Below, piece after piece: positions 35,580-45,125 of a DNA stretch of 64,000 nt; position 1 is the stretch's first letter, and each line of letters starts with the position of its first letter. The DNA is from an uncultured Chthoniobacter sp. Its GTDB lineage: Bacteria > Verrucomicrobiota > Verrucomicrobiia > Chthoniobacterales > Chthoniobacteraceae. The translations under genes were made by a program, and so were the position numbers. Location of the stretch: contig CAIQUL010000194.1 of the NCBI GenBank assembly GCA_903874975.1, positions 1-64,000 of the forward strand, in the 5' to 3' direction. The notes under the pieces are model-generated. The model had not been told where the DNA came from, did no database searches, and saw only the letters and a program-made list of their open reading frames with translations.

Positions 35580-37622
35580 CTACGCCGGAGCGCCGCTCAG
35601 ACCAGGCAGGTCGGGTGCGATCGCCGGGCCTTCCTCGCGCGTGAGCGGCGGCGGTTCGGTCGCACGCGGGCGCTTGCGGGCGACCGGGGGGGGCGGCGAC
35701 TGCATCCGACCGGTCTCGATGATGTCCTTGATCTGTTTGCCATCGAGGGTTTCGAACTCGAGCAGCGCCTTGGCGATGATTTCGAGCTTGTCGCGGTTGT
35801 CGGTGATCAGTTTGAGCGCCCGGGCGTAAGCGTCATCGCACAAGCGGCGCACCTCGGCGTCGATCTGCTGCGCGGTGGCCTCACTGTATTCGCGGCCCTG
35901 GCCGAGGTTGCTGCCGAGGAAGACGGAGTCGTCGTTTTTCCCGTACTCGACCATGCCCATCTTCTCGCTCATGCCCCATTCGCAGACCATTTTCCGCGAA
36001 AGGCGCGTCATCTGTTTGATGTCCATGCCGGCACCCGTGGAAAGATCGTGCGTGTAGAGTTCCTCCGCGATCCGTCCGGCGGAAATCATCGCCAGCACGT
36101 CGAGCGCCTGTTTGCGGCCCATCGAGAGTTGATCGCCTTCGGGCAGCGACATCGTCACCCCGAGCGCGTTGCCGCGGGGGATGATCGTCACCTTGTGCAG
36201 TGGGTCGGTGTGCTCCAGCAGCACGCTGACCAGCGCGTGCCCGGACTCGTGCCAGGCGGTGGAGACTTTCTCCTTCTCGCTCATCGCCATGCTGCGGCGC
36301 TCGCGGCCCCAGCGGACCTTGTCGCGGGCTTCTTCAAACTCGGCGTTGGTGATCGCCTTCATCCCGCGTCGTGCGGCGATCAGCGCCGCCTCGTTGATCA
36401 CGTTCGCGAGTTCCGCGCCGGAGAATCCGGGCGTGCCGCGCGCGACGACGGAGAGGTCCACGCCATCCGCGAGCTTCACCTTTTTCGCATGCACGCGGAG
36501 AATTTCCTCGCGGCCTTTCACGTCGGGCAGCGGCACCGTGACCTGGCGGTCAAAACGGCCCGGACGCAGCAGCGCGGGGTCGAGCACGTCCGCGCGGTTC
36601 GTCGCGGCGATGATGATCACGCCTTCCTGCGTGTCAAAGCCGTCCATCTCGACGAGCAGCGCATTGAGCGTCTGCTCGCGCTCGTCGTGCCCGCCGCCCA
36701 TGCCGTGTCCGCGATGGCGGCCCACGGCGTCGATTTCATCAATGAAAATGAGGCACGGCGCGGCTTTTTTCCCCTGCTCAAACATGTCGCGCACGCGGCT
36801 CGCGCCCACGCCCACGAACATCTCCACGAAGTCCGAGCCGCTAATCGAAAAGAACGGCACATCCGCCTCGCCGGCGATGGCGCGGGCGAGCAGCGTCTTG
36901 CCCGTGCCCGGCAACCCGACCATGAGCACGCCCTTCGGGATGCGACCGCCGAGTTTCTGAAATTTTTTCGGATCGCTCAGGAACTCGACAATCTCCTGCA
37001 CCTCGTCCTTCGCCTCCTCGACGCCCGCCACGTCCTTAAAGGTGATCTTGTTCTTATCCCGCGCCATCATCCGCGCCTTGGATTTGCCGAAACTCATCGC
37101 GCCCTTCCCGGCCATGCGGATCTGCTGGCGGAAGAAAAAATAGAGGATCACCACGAAGAGCAGCAGCGGCATGAAGATGTTCAGCAGCGCCGAAAACATC
37201 GGGGAGTTGCTGGTCTTCGGTGTGACCTTGATGCCCTTTTCCTTGAGCGTCCACTTCAGGTCGGGATCAAACTGGAGGTTGATCTGCGTCTTGAATTTCT
37301 CGGCGACTGGCTTTGGTCCCGTGCTGTCGGTCTTCAGGAATCCTTCGAGATAATCCGTGGGATTGCCCGGTTCGGAAATGAGGTCGATGCCCTTGTCCTT
37401 GTCGATGCGATCGCTGTCGAGCAGTTCGAGGAATTGCGGATACGGCACATCCTTCGTGCCGCCGACCAGCGGGCCGCCTTTATTGAAAACGTAGGCGCCC
37501 CCGATCATCACGATGGCGATGCCAAAGAGCATCAGCCCGCGCCAGTTGAAATTGGGATCGCCGCCGCCATTGCCATTCGGCGGGCGGCTTTGCTTCGGTG
37601 AACGAGGTTCAGGCTGGGACAT
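35580..37622 (-). CDS. ftsH: ATP-dependent zinc metalloprotease FtsH
   Basis: The 680-residue membrane protease has a first membrane helix (residues ~29-47), a periplasmic domain, a second helix (~144-165), then the AAA+ module with GLPGTGKT (236-243), LIFIDEID (291-298) and the second region of homology [19 protein letters not shown]. The zinc site HESGH is at 458-462, with [11 protein letters not shown] behind it. FtsH degrades damaged membrane proteins and regulatory proteins. The N-terminal tail (about 28 residues, Pro/Gly/Asn-rich) and C-terminal proline tail are longer than in E. coli. It is a single gene with about 220 bp of divergent space upstream. Confidence 0.97.
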   Translation of the reverse strand: MSQPEPRSPKQSRPPNGNGGGDPNFNWRGLMLFGIAIVMIGGAYVFNKGGPLVGGTKDVPYPQFLELLDSDRIDKDKGIDLISEPGNPTDYLEGFLKTDSTGPKPVAEKFKTQINLQFDPDLKWTLKEKGIKVTPKTSNSPMFSALLNIFMPLLLFVVILYFFFRQQIRMAGKGAMSFGKSKARMMARDKNKITFKDVAGVEEAKDEVQEIVEFLSDPKKFQKLGGRIPKGVLMVGLPGTGKTLLARAIAGEADVPFFSISGSDFVEMFVGVGASRVRDMFEQGKKAAPCLIFIDEIDAVGRHRGHGMGGGHDEREQTLNALLVEMDGFDTQEGVIIIAATNRADVLDPALLRPGRFDRQVTVPLPDVKGREEILRVHAKKVKLADGVDLSVVARGTPGFSGAELANVINEAALIAARRGMKAITNAEFEEARDKVRWGRERRSMAMSEKEKVSTAWHESGHALVSVLLEHTDPLHKVTIIPRGNALGVTMSLPEGDQLSMGRKQALDVLAMISAGRIAEELYTHDLSTGAGMDIKQMTRLSRKMVCEWGMSEKMGMVEYGKNDDSVFLGSNLGQGREYSEATAQQIDAEVRRLCDDAYARALKLITDNRDKLEIIAKALLEFETLDGKQIKDIIETGRMQSPPPPVARKRPRATEPPPLTREEGPAIAPDLPGLSGAPA

Positions 37623-37840
37623 AGTGGTTTCGGGCTGCTGGAAGAAAGCGGGCCGCGCAAGAGGATCGTCTCAACCTGCACAACGGATGCTTCCTACCGG
37701 CCGGGAAGCTAGGGGCTTGCCAAGTTTGGTCAACCCGGATTCAGAACCCCACAAATGCTCGCCAGAACCCTGTCGGGAGCGATTCGGAGGGTGCTTTTTA
37801 TGGCTCGCTCTCATCGCTGCGAACTTTCTACTTTTGCCCC

Positions 37841-38746
37841 ATGAAAACCCCCGCCGCCCTAGCTCTGGCACTCCTCTTCAGCCTGCCGGCGCTGCCCGCG
37901 GCCGAGCCCAAGGGCGTGGTCATCGCCAGCTATAACGTCGAAAACTATGTCGGGATCAGCCCGGTCACAGAAGGCGGACGGACGCCGGCGAAGCCCAAGA
38001 CGGAAGCGGCCATCGCAGCGCTCATCCGCGTGATCAAGGAGGTCAACCCCGACATTCTCGGCGTCTGCGAGATGGGTTCGCCGGAGCGGTTCGAGGACTT
38101 CAAAAAGCGGCTCGCCGCCGCCGGGCTCGGCTACGTGGATGCCGAATACCTTCAGGCCGCGGACCCCGACCGCCATCTCGCGCTCGTCAGCCGCTTCCCC
38201 ATCGTGGCGCGAAATTCGCAAGCCGACGTGCCCTTTGAACTCAACGGCCAACCGGAAAAGGTGCGCCGCGGCTTCCTCGACGTGACCATCCAGGTCGCGC
38301 CCGACTACCAGCTCCGCATGGTCGGCGCGCATCTCAAATCGAAGCTGGCTGTGGCCCAAGGCGAGGCCGTCATCCGGCGGCATGAAGCGCAGCAGTTGCG
38401 CCGGCATCTGGAGAAAATCCTCGTCCCAAACCCGGGGACGAATCTCGTCTGTTACGGCGATTTCAACGACACCAAGGACACTCCGATGTTCGCCGAGATC
38501 AGCGGCATCCGCGGCACCCCCACCTACCTCGACGACATCCCGGCGAAAGACGACTTCGGCGACCGCTGGACGCACTGCTGGAAAGCCGCCGACCTCTACT
38601 CGCGCATCGACTACCTGTTCGCCAGCCCGGCACTCGTGCGCGAAGTCGTGGCCGGCTCGGGGCGCGTTGATCGTTCGAATGTCTGGAGCGCCGCGAGCGA
38701 CCACCGCGCGGTCTCGGCCACGATCATTCCCGTAAACAAAAAATGA
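37841..38746 (+). CDS. Secreted endonuclease/exonuclease/phosphatase-fold protein
   Basis: The 301-residue protein begins with a signal peptide (LALALLFSLPALPAAEP). The EEP-fold motifs are VVIASYNVENYVG (first Asn-metal block), NPDILGVCEMG (metal-binding Glu), RRGFLDVTIQV, VGAHLKSKL (catalytic His), LVCYGDFNDTKDTP (Asp/Asn) and SAASDHRAVSATI (final Asp-His). All catalytic residues are present, so it should be an active phosphodiesterase or nuclease outside the cytoplasm. It overlaps the next gene's start by 4 nt. Confidence 0.9.
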   Translation: MKTPAALALALLFSLPALPAAEPKGVVIASYNVENYVGISPVTEGGRTPAKPKTEAAIAALIRVIKEVNPDILGVCEMGSPERFEDFKKRLAAAGLGYVDAEYLQAADPDRHLALVSRFPIVARNSQADVPFELNGQPEKVRRGFLDVTIQVAPDYQLRMVGAHLKSKLAVAQGEAVIRRHEAQQLRRHLEKILVPNPGTNLVCYGDFNDTKDTPMFAEISGIRGTPTYLDDIPAKDDFGDRWTHCWKAADLYSRIDYLFASPALVREVVAGSGRVDRSNVWSAASDHRAVSATIIPVNKK

Positions 38747-39807
38747 ACCTGACCACCCCACTCCGCCGGCTCCGCCCGCTGCTGGCGATCGCCGCCGCTT
38801 TTGCCCTGCACTCGGCAGCCGCGTGCGCTGGCGATGCCGGGCCGGATTGGAAAGCGATCACGGACCTGGATGCCGGGCCGCGGGAAAAACCGCCGACCGA
38901 GGAAGGCGCGCGGCTGATGATTCACGCCCACTTGGTTCGCCAGGAAAAGGCACTCCGGGCCTTCCTCGGTGCGCATCCCGAGGACGCGCGGATCTTTGAA
39001 GCGCGGCTCCGGCTGGCGCGCGCGCTGCAAATTCGCGGCGACTTCGAGAATTCCGACAAGGTGCGCGCCGAGGGCCACCGCCTGCTCGACGATTTGGAGA
39101 AAAGCGCCACGCCCGCGCAGCGCGTGGAACTCGACTTCGCCAAAGTCACGCGCCTCATGCGTAACCTCCGCGAGGTCACGCCCGCCCGGCGCGAGGAGGT
39201 GCGCGCCGCCGCCCGCAAATTCCAGGAGGCCCATCCTGCCGACCGCCGGTTGGCCGCGCTGCTCGCGGAAGTCGCCACGCTTTTCGACGCCCAGCCGAAG
39301 GTCAAAGAGGCGCTCCTCGCGGATGCCCAGCCGCTGGCCCAGGACGCCGAACTCAAGGCCCGCATCGCCGACGATCTGAAGCGCGTGCGCCTGCTCGGCG
39401 AAGTGGTGCCGCTGAGTTTCACCTCCTTGCAGGGCCGCGACATCAATCTCGCCGACCTGCGCGGCCGACCCGTGCTGATCGTGTTTTTTGCGGGCGCATC
39501 GCAGCCGTCGGTGGGCGCGATCGCGAATGTGCAGTACACGCTCACGGAGTTGCCGCCGAGCAGCGTCCACGTGCTCGGGGTGAGTCTCGATGACAAGCGC
39601 GAGGCGCTCGATGCGGTGCTCAAAACGCGGGCGCTCACGTGGCCCGTCGCCTTCGATGGCAAGAGCTGGGAAAGCCCGCTCGTCCGCGCGCTCGGCATCA
39701 ACGCCGTCCCGACCGTCTGGCTCCTCGACGCCCGCGGCCGCCTGCGCTCGCTGAACGCCCTCGACGGCACCACCAGCCAGGTGCGTCTGCTCCTCCGCGA
39801 ACGCTGA
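38743..39807 (+). CDS. Exported thioredoxin-fold (redoxin) protein lacking active-site cysteines
   Basis: The 354-residue protein has a signal peptide, an alpha-helical middle (residues ~50-210) and a C-terminal TlpA/AhpC-TSA-like thioredoxin fold: INLADLRGRPVLIVFFAGAS and LGVSLDDKREALDAVL. At the position of the usual W-C-x-x-C it reads FAGASQPSVGAI, with no cysteine. It cannot do disulfide chemistry and probably serves a binding or scaffolding role. GINAVPTVWLLDARG keeps the cis-Pro loop. It is coupled with the upstream EEP-fold gene. Confidence 0.88.
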   Translation: MNLTTPLRRLRPLLAIAAAFALHSAAACAGDAGPDWKAITDLDAGPREKPPTEEGARLMIHAHLVRQEKALRAFLGAHPEDARIFEARLRLARALQIRGDFENSDKVRAEGHRLLDDLEKSATPAQRVELDFAKVTRLMRNLREVTPARREEVRAAARKFQEAHPADRRLAALLAEVATLFDAQPKVKEALLADAQPLAQDAELKARIADDLKRVRLLGEVVPLSFTSLQGRDINLADLRGRPVLIVFFAGASQPSVGAIANVQYTLTELPPSSVHVLGVSLDDKREALDAVLKTRALTWPVAFDGKSWESPLVRALGINAVPTVWLLDARGRLRSLNALDGTTSQVRLLLRER

Positions 39808-39826
39808 TCCGCTCAGCGTTGCCCGA

Positions 39827-40963
39827 TCACCCGCGCCATTTCGCGGGTTCCAGATATTTGCGATAGATCGCCTCCACCGCGCGCGTCATCGCTTCGGCGG
39901 AAAACCGGGCGCGCACCTTCGTCAGCGCCGCCGCCGCGTAACGCTGTGCCAGCGCCGGTTGCGCGATGAACTCGCCGACGCGCGCGGCGAATCCGGCACG
40001 GTCGTCCGGCGACACCAGCGCGCAGTCTTCGCCGTCGGCCAGCACTTCCTCCACGCCGTCCAGCCGCGAGGCCACGATGGGCAAACTCACGGCCATCGCT
40101 TCGAGGATGGTGATCGGCAGGCCCTCGTAGCGCGAAGTCAGCAGCAGCAGATCGAGCGCGGGATACAGCGCGCTCATCTCGGCGACATAGCCGAGGAAGC
40201 GCACCCGCGCGCCGAGCCCGAGCACCGCCGCCTGCGCCCGCAGCGCCGCGTCATCCTCGCCCGTGCCGACGATCACGAAACACGCCTGCGGATGCCGCGC
40301 CACCACGTCCGCCGCGACCTCGAGAAAGAGCGCAAAATTTTTCTGATAAGTCAGCCGCCCGATCCCGCCCACCACGAACGCATCCTCCGGGAGCGCCCAC
40401 TGCTTTCGCGCCGCCGCGCGCTGCTCCGGACGCGGCTGGAAAACGGCGAGGTCGATCCCGTTGTGCAGCGTCGTCGTGCGGGCCTCGGCCACACCTTCGT
40501 GCGCCACGAGAAAGCGGCGCGTCGATTCCGAGACCGCGCAGACGTGGGTGGAAAAACGGTTCGTCCAGGCATCGGCCGCCGGCACCCAGCGGCGCGGATC
40601 GGCGAGCTTGTCGTTGCAGTGGTCGTGATTGATCCGCACCGGCACGCCGAGCAGCGCAGCCAGCGGTTTAGCGATCAGGTTCGCGCCGAGCAGATGGCAA
40701 TGCACGACGGCGTAGCGCCGCCGCAGGAGCAGCGCGGCCAGCGCCGGCACGTAGAGCGGTAGCAGCCGGTGCGGCGAAAGCGCATGCACCGGCACGCCCG
40801 TCGCCACCAGCCGCTCCCAGAAAACGCCGCGACCGTGCAGGCACGCGGCTTCCACCTCGAAGCGCGTGCGGTCCGCGTGCGCGAGTAGATTCCACAGCAC
40901 CACCTGCGCGCCTCCGAGGTCGAGGCTGTCGATGACGTGCAGGATGCGGGGACGCGCGGGCAT
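39827..40963 (-). CDS. GT4-family glycosyltransferase
   Basis: The 378-residue GT-B enzyme begins PRILHVIDSLDLGGAQVVLW (acceptor-side GGAQ loop). It has VGGIGRLTYQKNFALFLEVA and the donor-binding E-x7-E stretch SRYEGLPITILEAMAVSLPI. It transfers a sugar from a nucleotide donor onto the growing glycan. It is the last gene of the surface-glycan operon in the transcription direction and overlaps its upstream neighbour by 1 nt. Confidence 0.92.
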   Translation of the reverse strand: MPARPRILHVIDSLDLGGAQVVLWNLLAHADRTRFEVEAACLHGRGVFWERLVATGVPVHALSPHRLLPLYVPALAALLLRRRYAVVHCHLLGANLIAKPLAALLGVPVRINHDHCNDKLADPRRWVPAADAWTNRFSTHVCAVSESTRRFLVAHEGVAEARTTTLHNGIDLAVFQPRPEQRAAARKQWALPEDAFVVGGIGRLTYQKNFALFLEVAADVVARHPQACFVIVGTGEDDAALRAQAAVLGLGARVRFLGYVAEMSALYPALDLLLLTSRYEGLPITILEAMAVSLPIVASRLDGVEEVLADGEDCALVSPDDRAGFAARVGEFIAQPALAQRYAAAALTKVRARFSAEAMTRAVEAIYRKYLEPAKWRG

Positions 40964-42048
40964 CACGGTTTCAAGGCATCGAGGAACGCATCCACATTGG
41001 CCGCCGTGCCGTGCCGCGCGGCCACGTACTCCGCGCAGCGCGCCTGCATCCCGGCGAGCGCCGCGGCCTCGTCGAGCATCCGCCCGGCGGCCGCGTAAAA
41101 CACCGCCGGCTCGCCCTGCGCGCACACGCCCGCGCCTTCCCGCGCGATCATCCCGTCGGGGTCCACGCGCAGCGAGAGCAGCGCCGCCCGGCCGAGGCCG
41201 GCCTGGAGAAACGTGTTTGGAAAACCCTCGTAGTCGGACGTGTTCACAAAGACCCGGGCGCGGTGGAAAAACATCTGCACCGTGTGATACGGCACCAGTG
41301 GGTGAAACTCCACATTGGGCAGCGCCGCCGCCCGCGCGCGGGTTCTCTCCCAAAATGCGCGGTCCTGTTTCAGCGGGCAGATCATGACGAAACGGCGCTC
41401 CGGCAGCTGCGCCGCGAGATCGAGAAAAAGGCCGGGCTGCTTGAGCGGCTGCGCGCTGGCGACCCACAGGAAATCCACGTCCTTCGGACTTTCACCGCCG
41501 GCTGCATCGAGCAGCAGATTCCGGTAAAAGCCCGGGCGCAGCCCGCGTTTCGTGAAACCGGCGCGCTGATATTCCGACATCGCGATCACCCGATCCACCC
41601 GCCGCAGCGCCAGCTCGTAGAGCCAGCCGCGCGCGGGAAACATCCGCCGGTAACCGCCGTCCACATCCACGTCGCTCGCCGCGATGAATGCGAGCGCGCC
41701 GCCGAAGCGCAGCTTGAGCAGCCACAGCAACCACACCCAGGTGCCCGCGCCCATGATGACCACCCACTCCGGCCGCTCCGCGCTGAACACGCGCGCCACG
41801 CGCACCAGCGCCCGCAGCGTATCGCCCAGCCCGCCGGTGTCGAAGCGCCCGCCCGTCCGCGTGCGCACGCCGTCGAGCACCCGCCCGTCCGGCTGTCCCT
41901 CATCCGCGCCGAGCAGCGCCACGTCGTGCCCGCGCTGCGCCAGCGCCCGCGCGAGCAGTCCCATCTGGAGTTCCGCCCCACCCGAAACGCGGGTCGGATC
42001 ACGATCCAAAACGAGATGCGCGAAGCTGGAGAAAAGCAGGAATTTCAT
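40963..42048 (-). CDS. GT4-family glycosyltransferase
   Basis: The 361-residue enzyme starts MKFLLFSSFAHLVLDRDPTR with the acceptor loop SGGAELQMG and has FLWVASAQPLKQPGLFLDLA in the donor domain and NTSDYEGFPNTFLQAGLGRA as the nucleotide-sugar E-x7-E region. It is a retaining GT-B transferase of unknown linkage. The start I chose overlaps the stop of a 25-codon remnant (42045-42122). A longer frame upstream, to 42327, lies inside the GT2 gene and is rejected. Confidence 0.9.
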   Translation of the reverse strand: MKFLLFSSFAHLVLDRDPTRVSGGAELQMGLLARALAQRGHDVALLGADEGQPDGRVLDGVRTRTGGRFDTGGLGDTLRALVRVARVFSAERPEWVVIMGAGTWVWLLWLLKLRFGGALAFIAASDVDVDGGYRRMFPARGWLYELALRRVDRVIAMSEYQRAGFTKRGLRPGFYRNLLLDAAGGESPKDVDFLWVASAQPLKQPGLFLDLAAQLPERRFVMICPLKQDRAFWERTRARAAALPNVEFHPLVPYHTVQMFFHRARVFVNTSDYEGFPNTFLQAGLGRAALLSLRVDPDGMIAREGAGVCAQGEPAVFYAAAGRMLDEAAALAGMQARCAEYVAARHGTAANVDAFLDALKP

Positions 42049-42122
42049 CGCGTGAAACTTCGCGGCCCAAGGCGGTGGTCGGGGCTGTCGATGACGTGCA
42101 GGACGCGAGAAGGTCGGTTCAT
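42045..42122 (-). pseudogene. 25-codon remnant of a GT4 glycosyltransferase start
   Basis: The mini-frame reads MNRPSRVLHVIDSPDHRLGP and ends SFTR. Its R-x-L-H-V-I-D-S matches the opening of the GT4 gene at 39827-40963 (RILHVIDSLDLGG), including a shared stretch of DNA around GTCGATGACGTGCAGGA. It overlaps both neighbours by 4 nt (ATGA junctions), so ribosomes can pass through it. It is best explained as the scar of a deleted third GT4 gene, retained because it keeps coupling intact. Confidence 0.7.
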
Positions 42123-43027
42123 GGGCGGTGCAGAGCGGAAGCCGCGCGGGCGATGAGCGAAGTGCCGCAGCAGGCATCGACCGGTGCCAGGAGCAGCGCG
42201 CCGAGGCGCTGGGGTTTGGCGAGTGGCGCGGCGGTGAATGATTTCCAAACGTAACGGCAACCGAGCCGAAAATCCCGCGTGCCAAAGGCGTTGGCCGCCA
42301 CCGCGGCGAAGTGTTCGCTGCGGACATGCTGCCGGTGCTCGTGGCCGAGGCGCGCGAACTCCCCGTCGTGTTTGGCGAGGAATCTTTCCGCGCCGGCGGC
42401 GAAGGCGCGCGCGGAGCGGAGCGGGGAAACGTGCACCCGGGCGAGCGGTTCGCGCGCGATCTCGAGGCGGTGGCGGAGCGTCATCCGCAGCACCCAATCC
42501 CAGTCCTCGTACGTCCGCAATTCCTCGTCGAGCAGGCCCACCTCCCCGACCACGTCGCGCCGGACGACCAGCGTTGTGCCATTGCCGAGGCGGCACTGGA
42601 GATGCAGCCACTCGCGCCACGACGGCGGCTCCGGCAGCGTCACGCGCGTCTCCTTTTCGCCTTCGCAGAGCCAGTATTCGCAGCCGCACAGGTCGCCGCC
42701 ATTTTCCAGCAACCCGAGCTGGACCTCGAGTTTCCGCGGCAGCCATTCGTCGTCGGAATCAATCAACGCCACGAATTCCCCGCGGGCCGCGCGCAGGGCG
42801 GTGTTCCGCGCGGCGCTCGGTCCGCCATTGCGCTCATGCCGGAGGATGCGGATGCGCGGATCGGCGAATCTTTCCAACGCCACCACGGAGTCGTCGCTCG
42901 ACGCATCATCCACCGCGATCAGTTCCCAGTCCGCGAACGTCTGCGCGCGCACACTTTCCACGCACCGCGCAAGCGTGGCCGCGCGATTATAGACTGGGAG
43001 AATGACGCTGACGGCCGGCGCGCTCAT
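42119..43027 (-). CDS. GT2-family glycosyltransferase
   Basis: The 302-residue GT-A enzyme starts MSAPAVSVILPVYNRAATLA and has IAVDDASSDDSVVAL and FVALIDSDDEWLPRKLEVQL (the metal-binding D-x-D region as DSDDEW), then TYEDWDWVLRM. It is an inverting nucleotide-sugar transferase. The start at 43027 overlaps the upstream gene by 4 nt. Confidence 0.92.
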   Translation of the reverse strand: MSAPAVSVILPVYNRAATLARCVESVRAQTFADWELIAVDDASSDDSVVALERFADPRIRILRHERNGGPSAARNTALRAARGEFVALIDSDDEWLPRKLEVQLGLLENGGDLCGCEYWLCEGEKETRVTLPEPPSWREWLHLQCRLGNGTTLVVRRDVVGEVGLLDEELRTYEDWDWVLRMTLRHRLEIAREPLARVHVSPLRSARAFAAGAERFLAKHDGEFARLGHEHRQHVRSEHFAAVAANAFGTRDFRLGCRYVWKSFTAAPLAKPQRLGALLLAPVDACCGTSLIARAASALHRP

Positions 43028-43932
43028 CCGCGAATTCTTTGCAAAAGATCGCCGCCGAGATGCCGCGCGAACATGACCGGCCAGAGCGCATTCGCGCGGA
43101 GCCCGCGCGCGGCGTAGTCCTGAAAGCGCGCCCATTCGCCGGCTCGCATCGCCCTCAGCGCCGCCTGCGCGCTCTCGCGTTCATGCCAGCGGCGGCAGCA
43201 GCGGCGAGCCTCGGGCGGCAGCTCGGACTTCGCGAGATACTCCTCGGCGATCGCGAGGCACTCCTCACGCACCTTGTTCTCCGCTGCCGGATCGGCGTGG
43301 AAAGTGAGAGAGCCGGAGTGCATGCGGTAAAGGTACACGACCCGGTCGAGCAGGGCCGCCCGCGGTTCGCTGAGGGCGACGCGCATGAGGAAATCGCGGT
43401 CGGACGCGATGCGGTAGCGCAGGTCGAGGTAGCCCACGCGGTCGTACACGCGCCGGCGAAAGAAGCGCGCGTTCGTGATGGGACTGCCATAGGTGACATT
43501 GGCGAGGGAAAGCTCCGCCGCGGTCCTGCCGGTAAAGCTGTGCCGGGTCTGGCGCTCCCCCGACTGGTCGTCCTCGAAGATTTCCGCGCCGCCATAGACC
43601 GCGTCGATCTGCGGATCGGCGAAGGCTTTCGCGACCTCGGCGAAAGTGCCCGGTGGGTAAAGATCGTCGCTGTTCAGATGCCCAATGATGTCGCCCGTGG
43701 CTGCGCGCAGACCCTTGTTGAGGGCGTCGTAAAGACTCCGGTCCGGCTCGCGAATCACGCGCAGATGCGAGTGGCGCACGAGGAGTTCCACGGTGCCATC
43801 CGTGGACATGCCGTCCACGATGATGTGCTCCACGCCATCGTGGTTTTGCGCCAGCACGCTCCCAATCGCCTCGCCCAGAAAATGGGCGCGGTTCAGGCAG
43901 GGCGTGACGATGGAGATCTGCGGCGCGGTCAC
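43024..43932 (-). CDS. GT2-family glycosyltransferase
   Basis: The 302-residue protein has ISIVTPCLNRAHFLGEAIGS, IIVDGMSTDGTVELL and IIGHLNSDDLYPPGTFAEVA with the DD metal motif, and RVGYLDLRYRIASDRDFLMR. The start is GTG at 43932, chosen because it overlaps the upstream stop (GTGA) and aligns with the family N-terminus. The GT-A subfamily resembles enzymes putting a second sugar on glycan repeats. The acceptor is unknown. Confidence 0.9.
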   Translation of the reverse strand: MTAPQISIVTPCLNRAHFLGEAIGSVLAQNHDGVEHIIVDGMSTDGTVELLVRHSHLRVIREPDRSLYDALNKGLRAATGDIIGHLNSDDLYPPGTFAEVAKAFADPQIDAVYGGAEIFEDDQSGERQTRHSFTGRTAAELSLANVTYGSPITNARFFRRRVYDRVGYLDLRYRIASDRDFLMRVALSEPRAALLDRVVYLYRMHSGSLTFHADPAAENKVREECLAIAEEYLAKSELPPEARRCCRRWHERESAQAALRAMRAGEWARFQDYAARGLRANALWPVMFARHLGGDLLQRIRG

Positions 43933-45125
43933 GGCGTTTCGGAAAAACCGGGCGCACCGGCGATGCGGAGGAACTGACGCCCAAAGGCCGTGATCGCCTG
44001 CCCGGCGTCGCCGCTCGCGCGCGCTTCCGCAGCGGGATCGGGTCCCGGTGCGAGCGTGGCCCACCAGTCGCCCAGCGCATCGGCGAGACTCTCGGTGGAC
44101 TCGCTGGCGAAGAACCGGCAGCCCGGCGGATGCTGTTCGCGATGCACCGCGATGTCGGATGCGAGCACGCGCTTGCCGAGCAGCCGCGCGTCTTCCACCA
44201 CGGTGCTCCAGCCCTCAAAGAGCGACGGCTGCACGATCGCGAGCGATCGGCGCATGAGCTGGATCTGATCGCCGCGGGGAATCACGCCGAGCAGCGTGAC
44301 CTGCGCCTCGCAGCCGCCCGTCCGCAGCAGGTCGAGCAGCGAGCTGTAGAAATCCGCCGCGCGATAATCCGCCGGGCTCCCCGTGCAGACGACTTGCGGG
44401 CGCACTCCGCGCGCGGCGAGGAGGCCGAGGGCGAGAAAGAGCGTGCGGTGATTTTTGTGCTGCCAGAACTGATTGCTCACCACGAAAAAGCGGTCGGGCA
44501 GGTGATAGCGATTCTGCACCGCGGCCGGATCGCCCTGAAACCAATCCGCCGCCGGAGACGTGGCGAAGCGCAGCACGCTGGCCTGCGCCTTTGCGTCGGG
44601 CCAGAAATGGCGGAAATCAGCCGCCGCAGTTTCGCTGCTGAAGACGACCGTCTCCGCCAGCCGCGCGAGCTGGACGGTGCCGCGCTCGCGGGCCGCGAGT
44701 TCCGCTTCGGTGAAAAACGCAGGCAGGTGCTTGTGCTGAAAATCGGGAATCCATCCGGCCCAGCGGTGCGGCGCGAAAGCGGCACCGAGCGGAAAGGCGA
44801 TGCCGATATTGAACCGGTTTTCGTAGCTCAGCGGGTAAAAGAAATCGATCTCCCGCCGCTGCAATTCCCGCGCGAAAAAGAGGTTGCCGAGACCCAGCAT
44901 CCGCTCCGGCAGGGAGCGCCGCAGCGGGAGCCGCACGAGTTCCCCGATGGCGCGGTACGCCTTCTCCCACTCCTCGCTGAGCGCGCATCCGGTGAAGATC
45001 GTCACCCGCACCTTTCCCCCGGAAGCCGCGAGGATCGCGAGGCCCAGATTGCGGATGTATTCCATCCCGCCGATCCAGTCGCCGGTGCCCTGGACGATGA
45101 GGCCGGTGTGAAAACTCTTCGTCAT
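43929..45125 (-). CDS. GT4-type glycosyltransferase
   Basis: The 398-residue protein starts MTKSFHTGLIVQGTGDWIGG with the G-G-x-E-Y loop, and has FFVVSNQFWQHKNHRTLFLA and QPSLFEGWSTVVEDARLLGK (E-x7-E-type donor site). The region around FFYPLSYENRFNIGIAFPLG is divergent. It is a GT-B enzyme of the same operon. It overlaps its downstream neighbour and the epimerase by 4 nt each. Confidence 0.9.
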   Translation of the reverse strand: MTKSFHTGLIVQGTGDWIGGMEYIRNLGLAILAASGGKVRVTIFTGCALSEEWEKAYRAIGELVRLPLRRSLPERMLGLGNLFFARELQRREIDFFYPLSYENRFNIGIAFPLGAAFAPHRWAGWIPDFQHKHLPAFFTEAELAARERGTVQLARLAETVVFSSETAAADFRHFWPDAKAQASVLRFATSPAADWFQGDPAAVQNRYHLPDRFFVVSNQFWQHKNHRTLFLALGLLAARGVRPQVVCTGSPADYRAADFYSSLLDLLRTGGCEAQVTLLGVIPRGDQIQLMRRSLAIVQPSLFEGWSTVVEDARLLGKRVLASDIAVHREQHPPGCRFFASESTESLADALGDWWATLAPGPDPAAEARASGDAGQAITAFGRQFLRIAGAPGFSETP

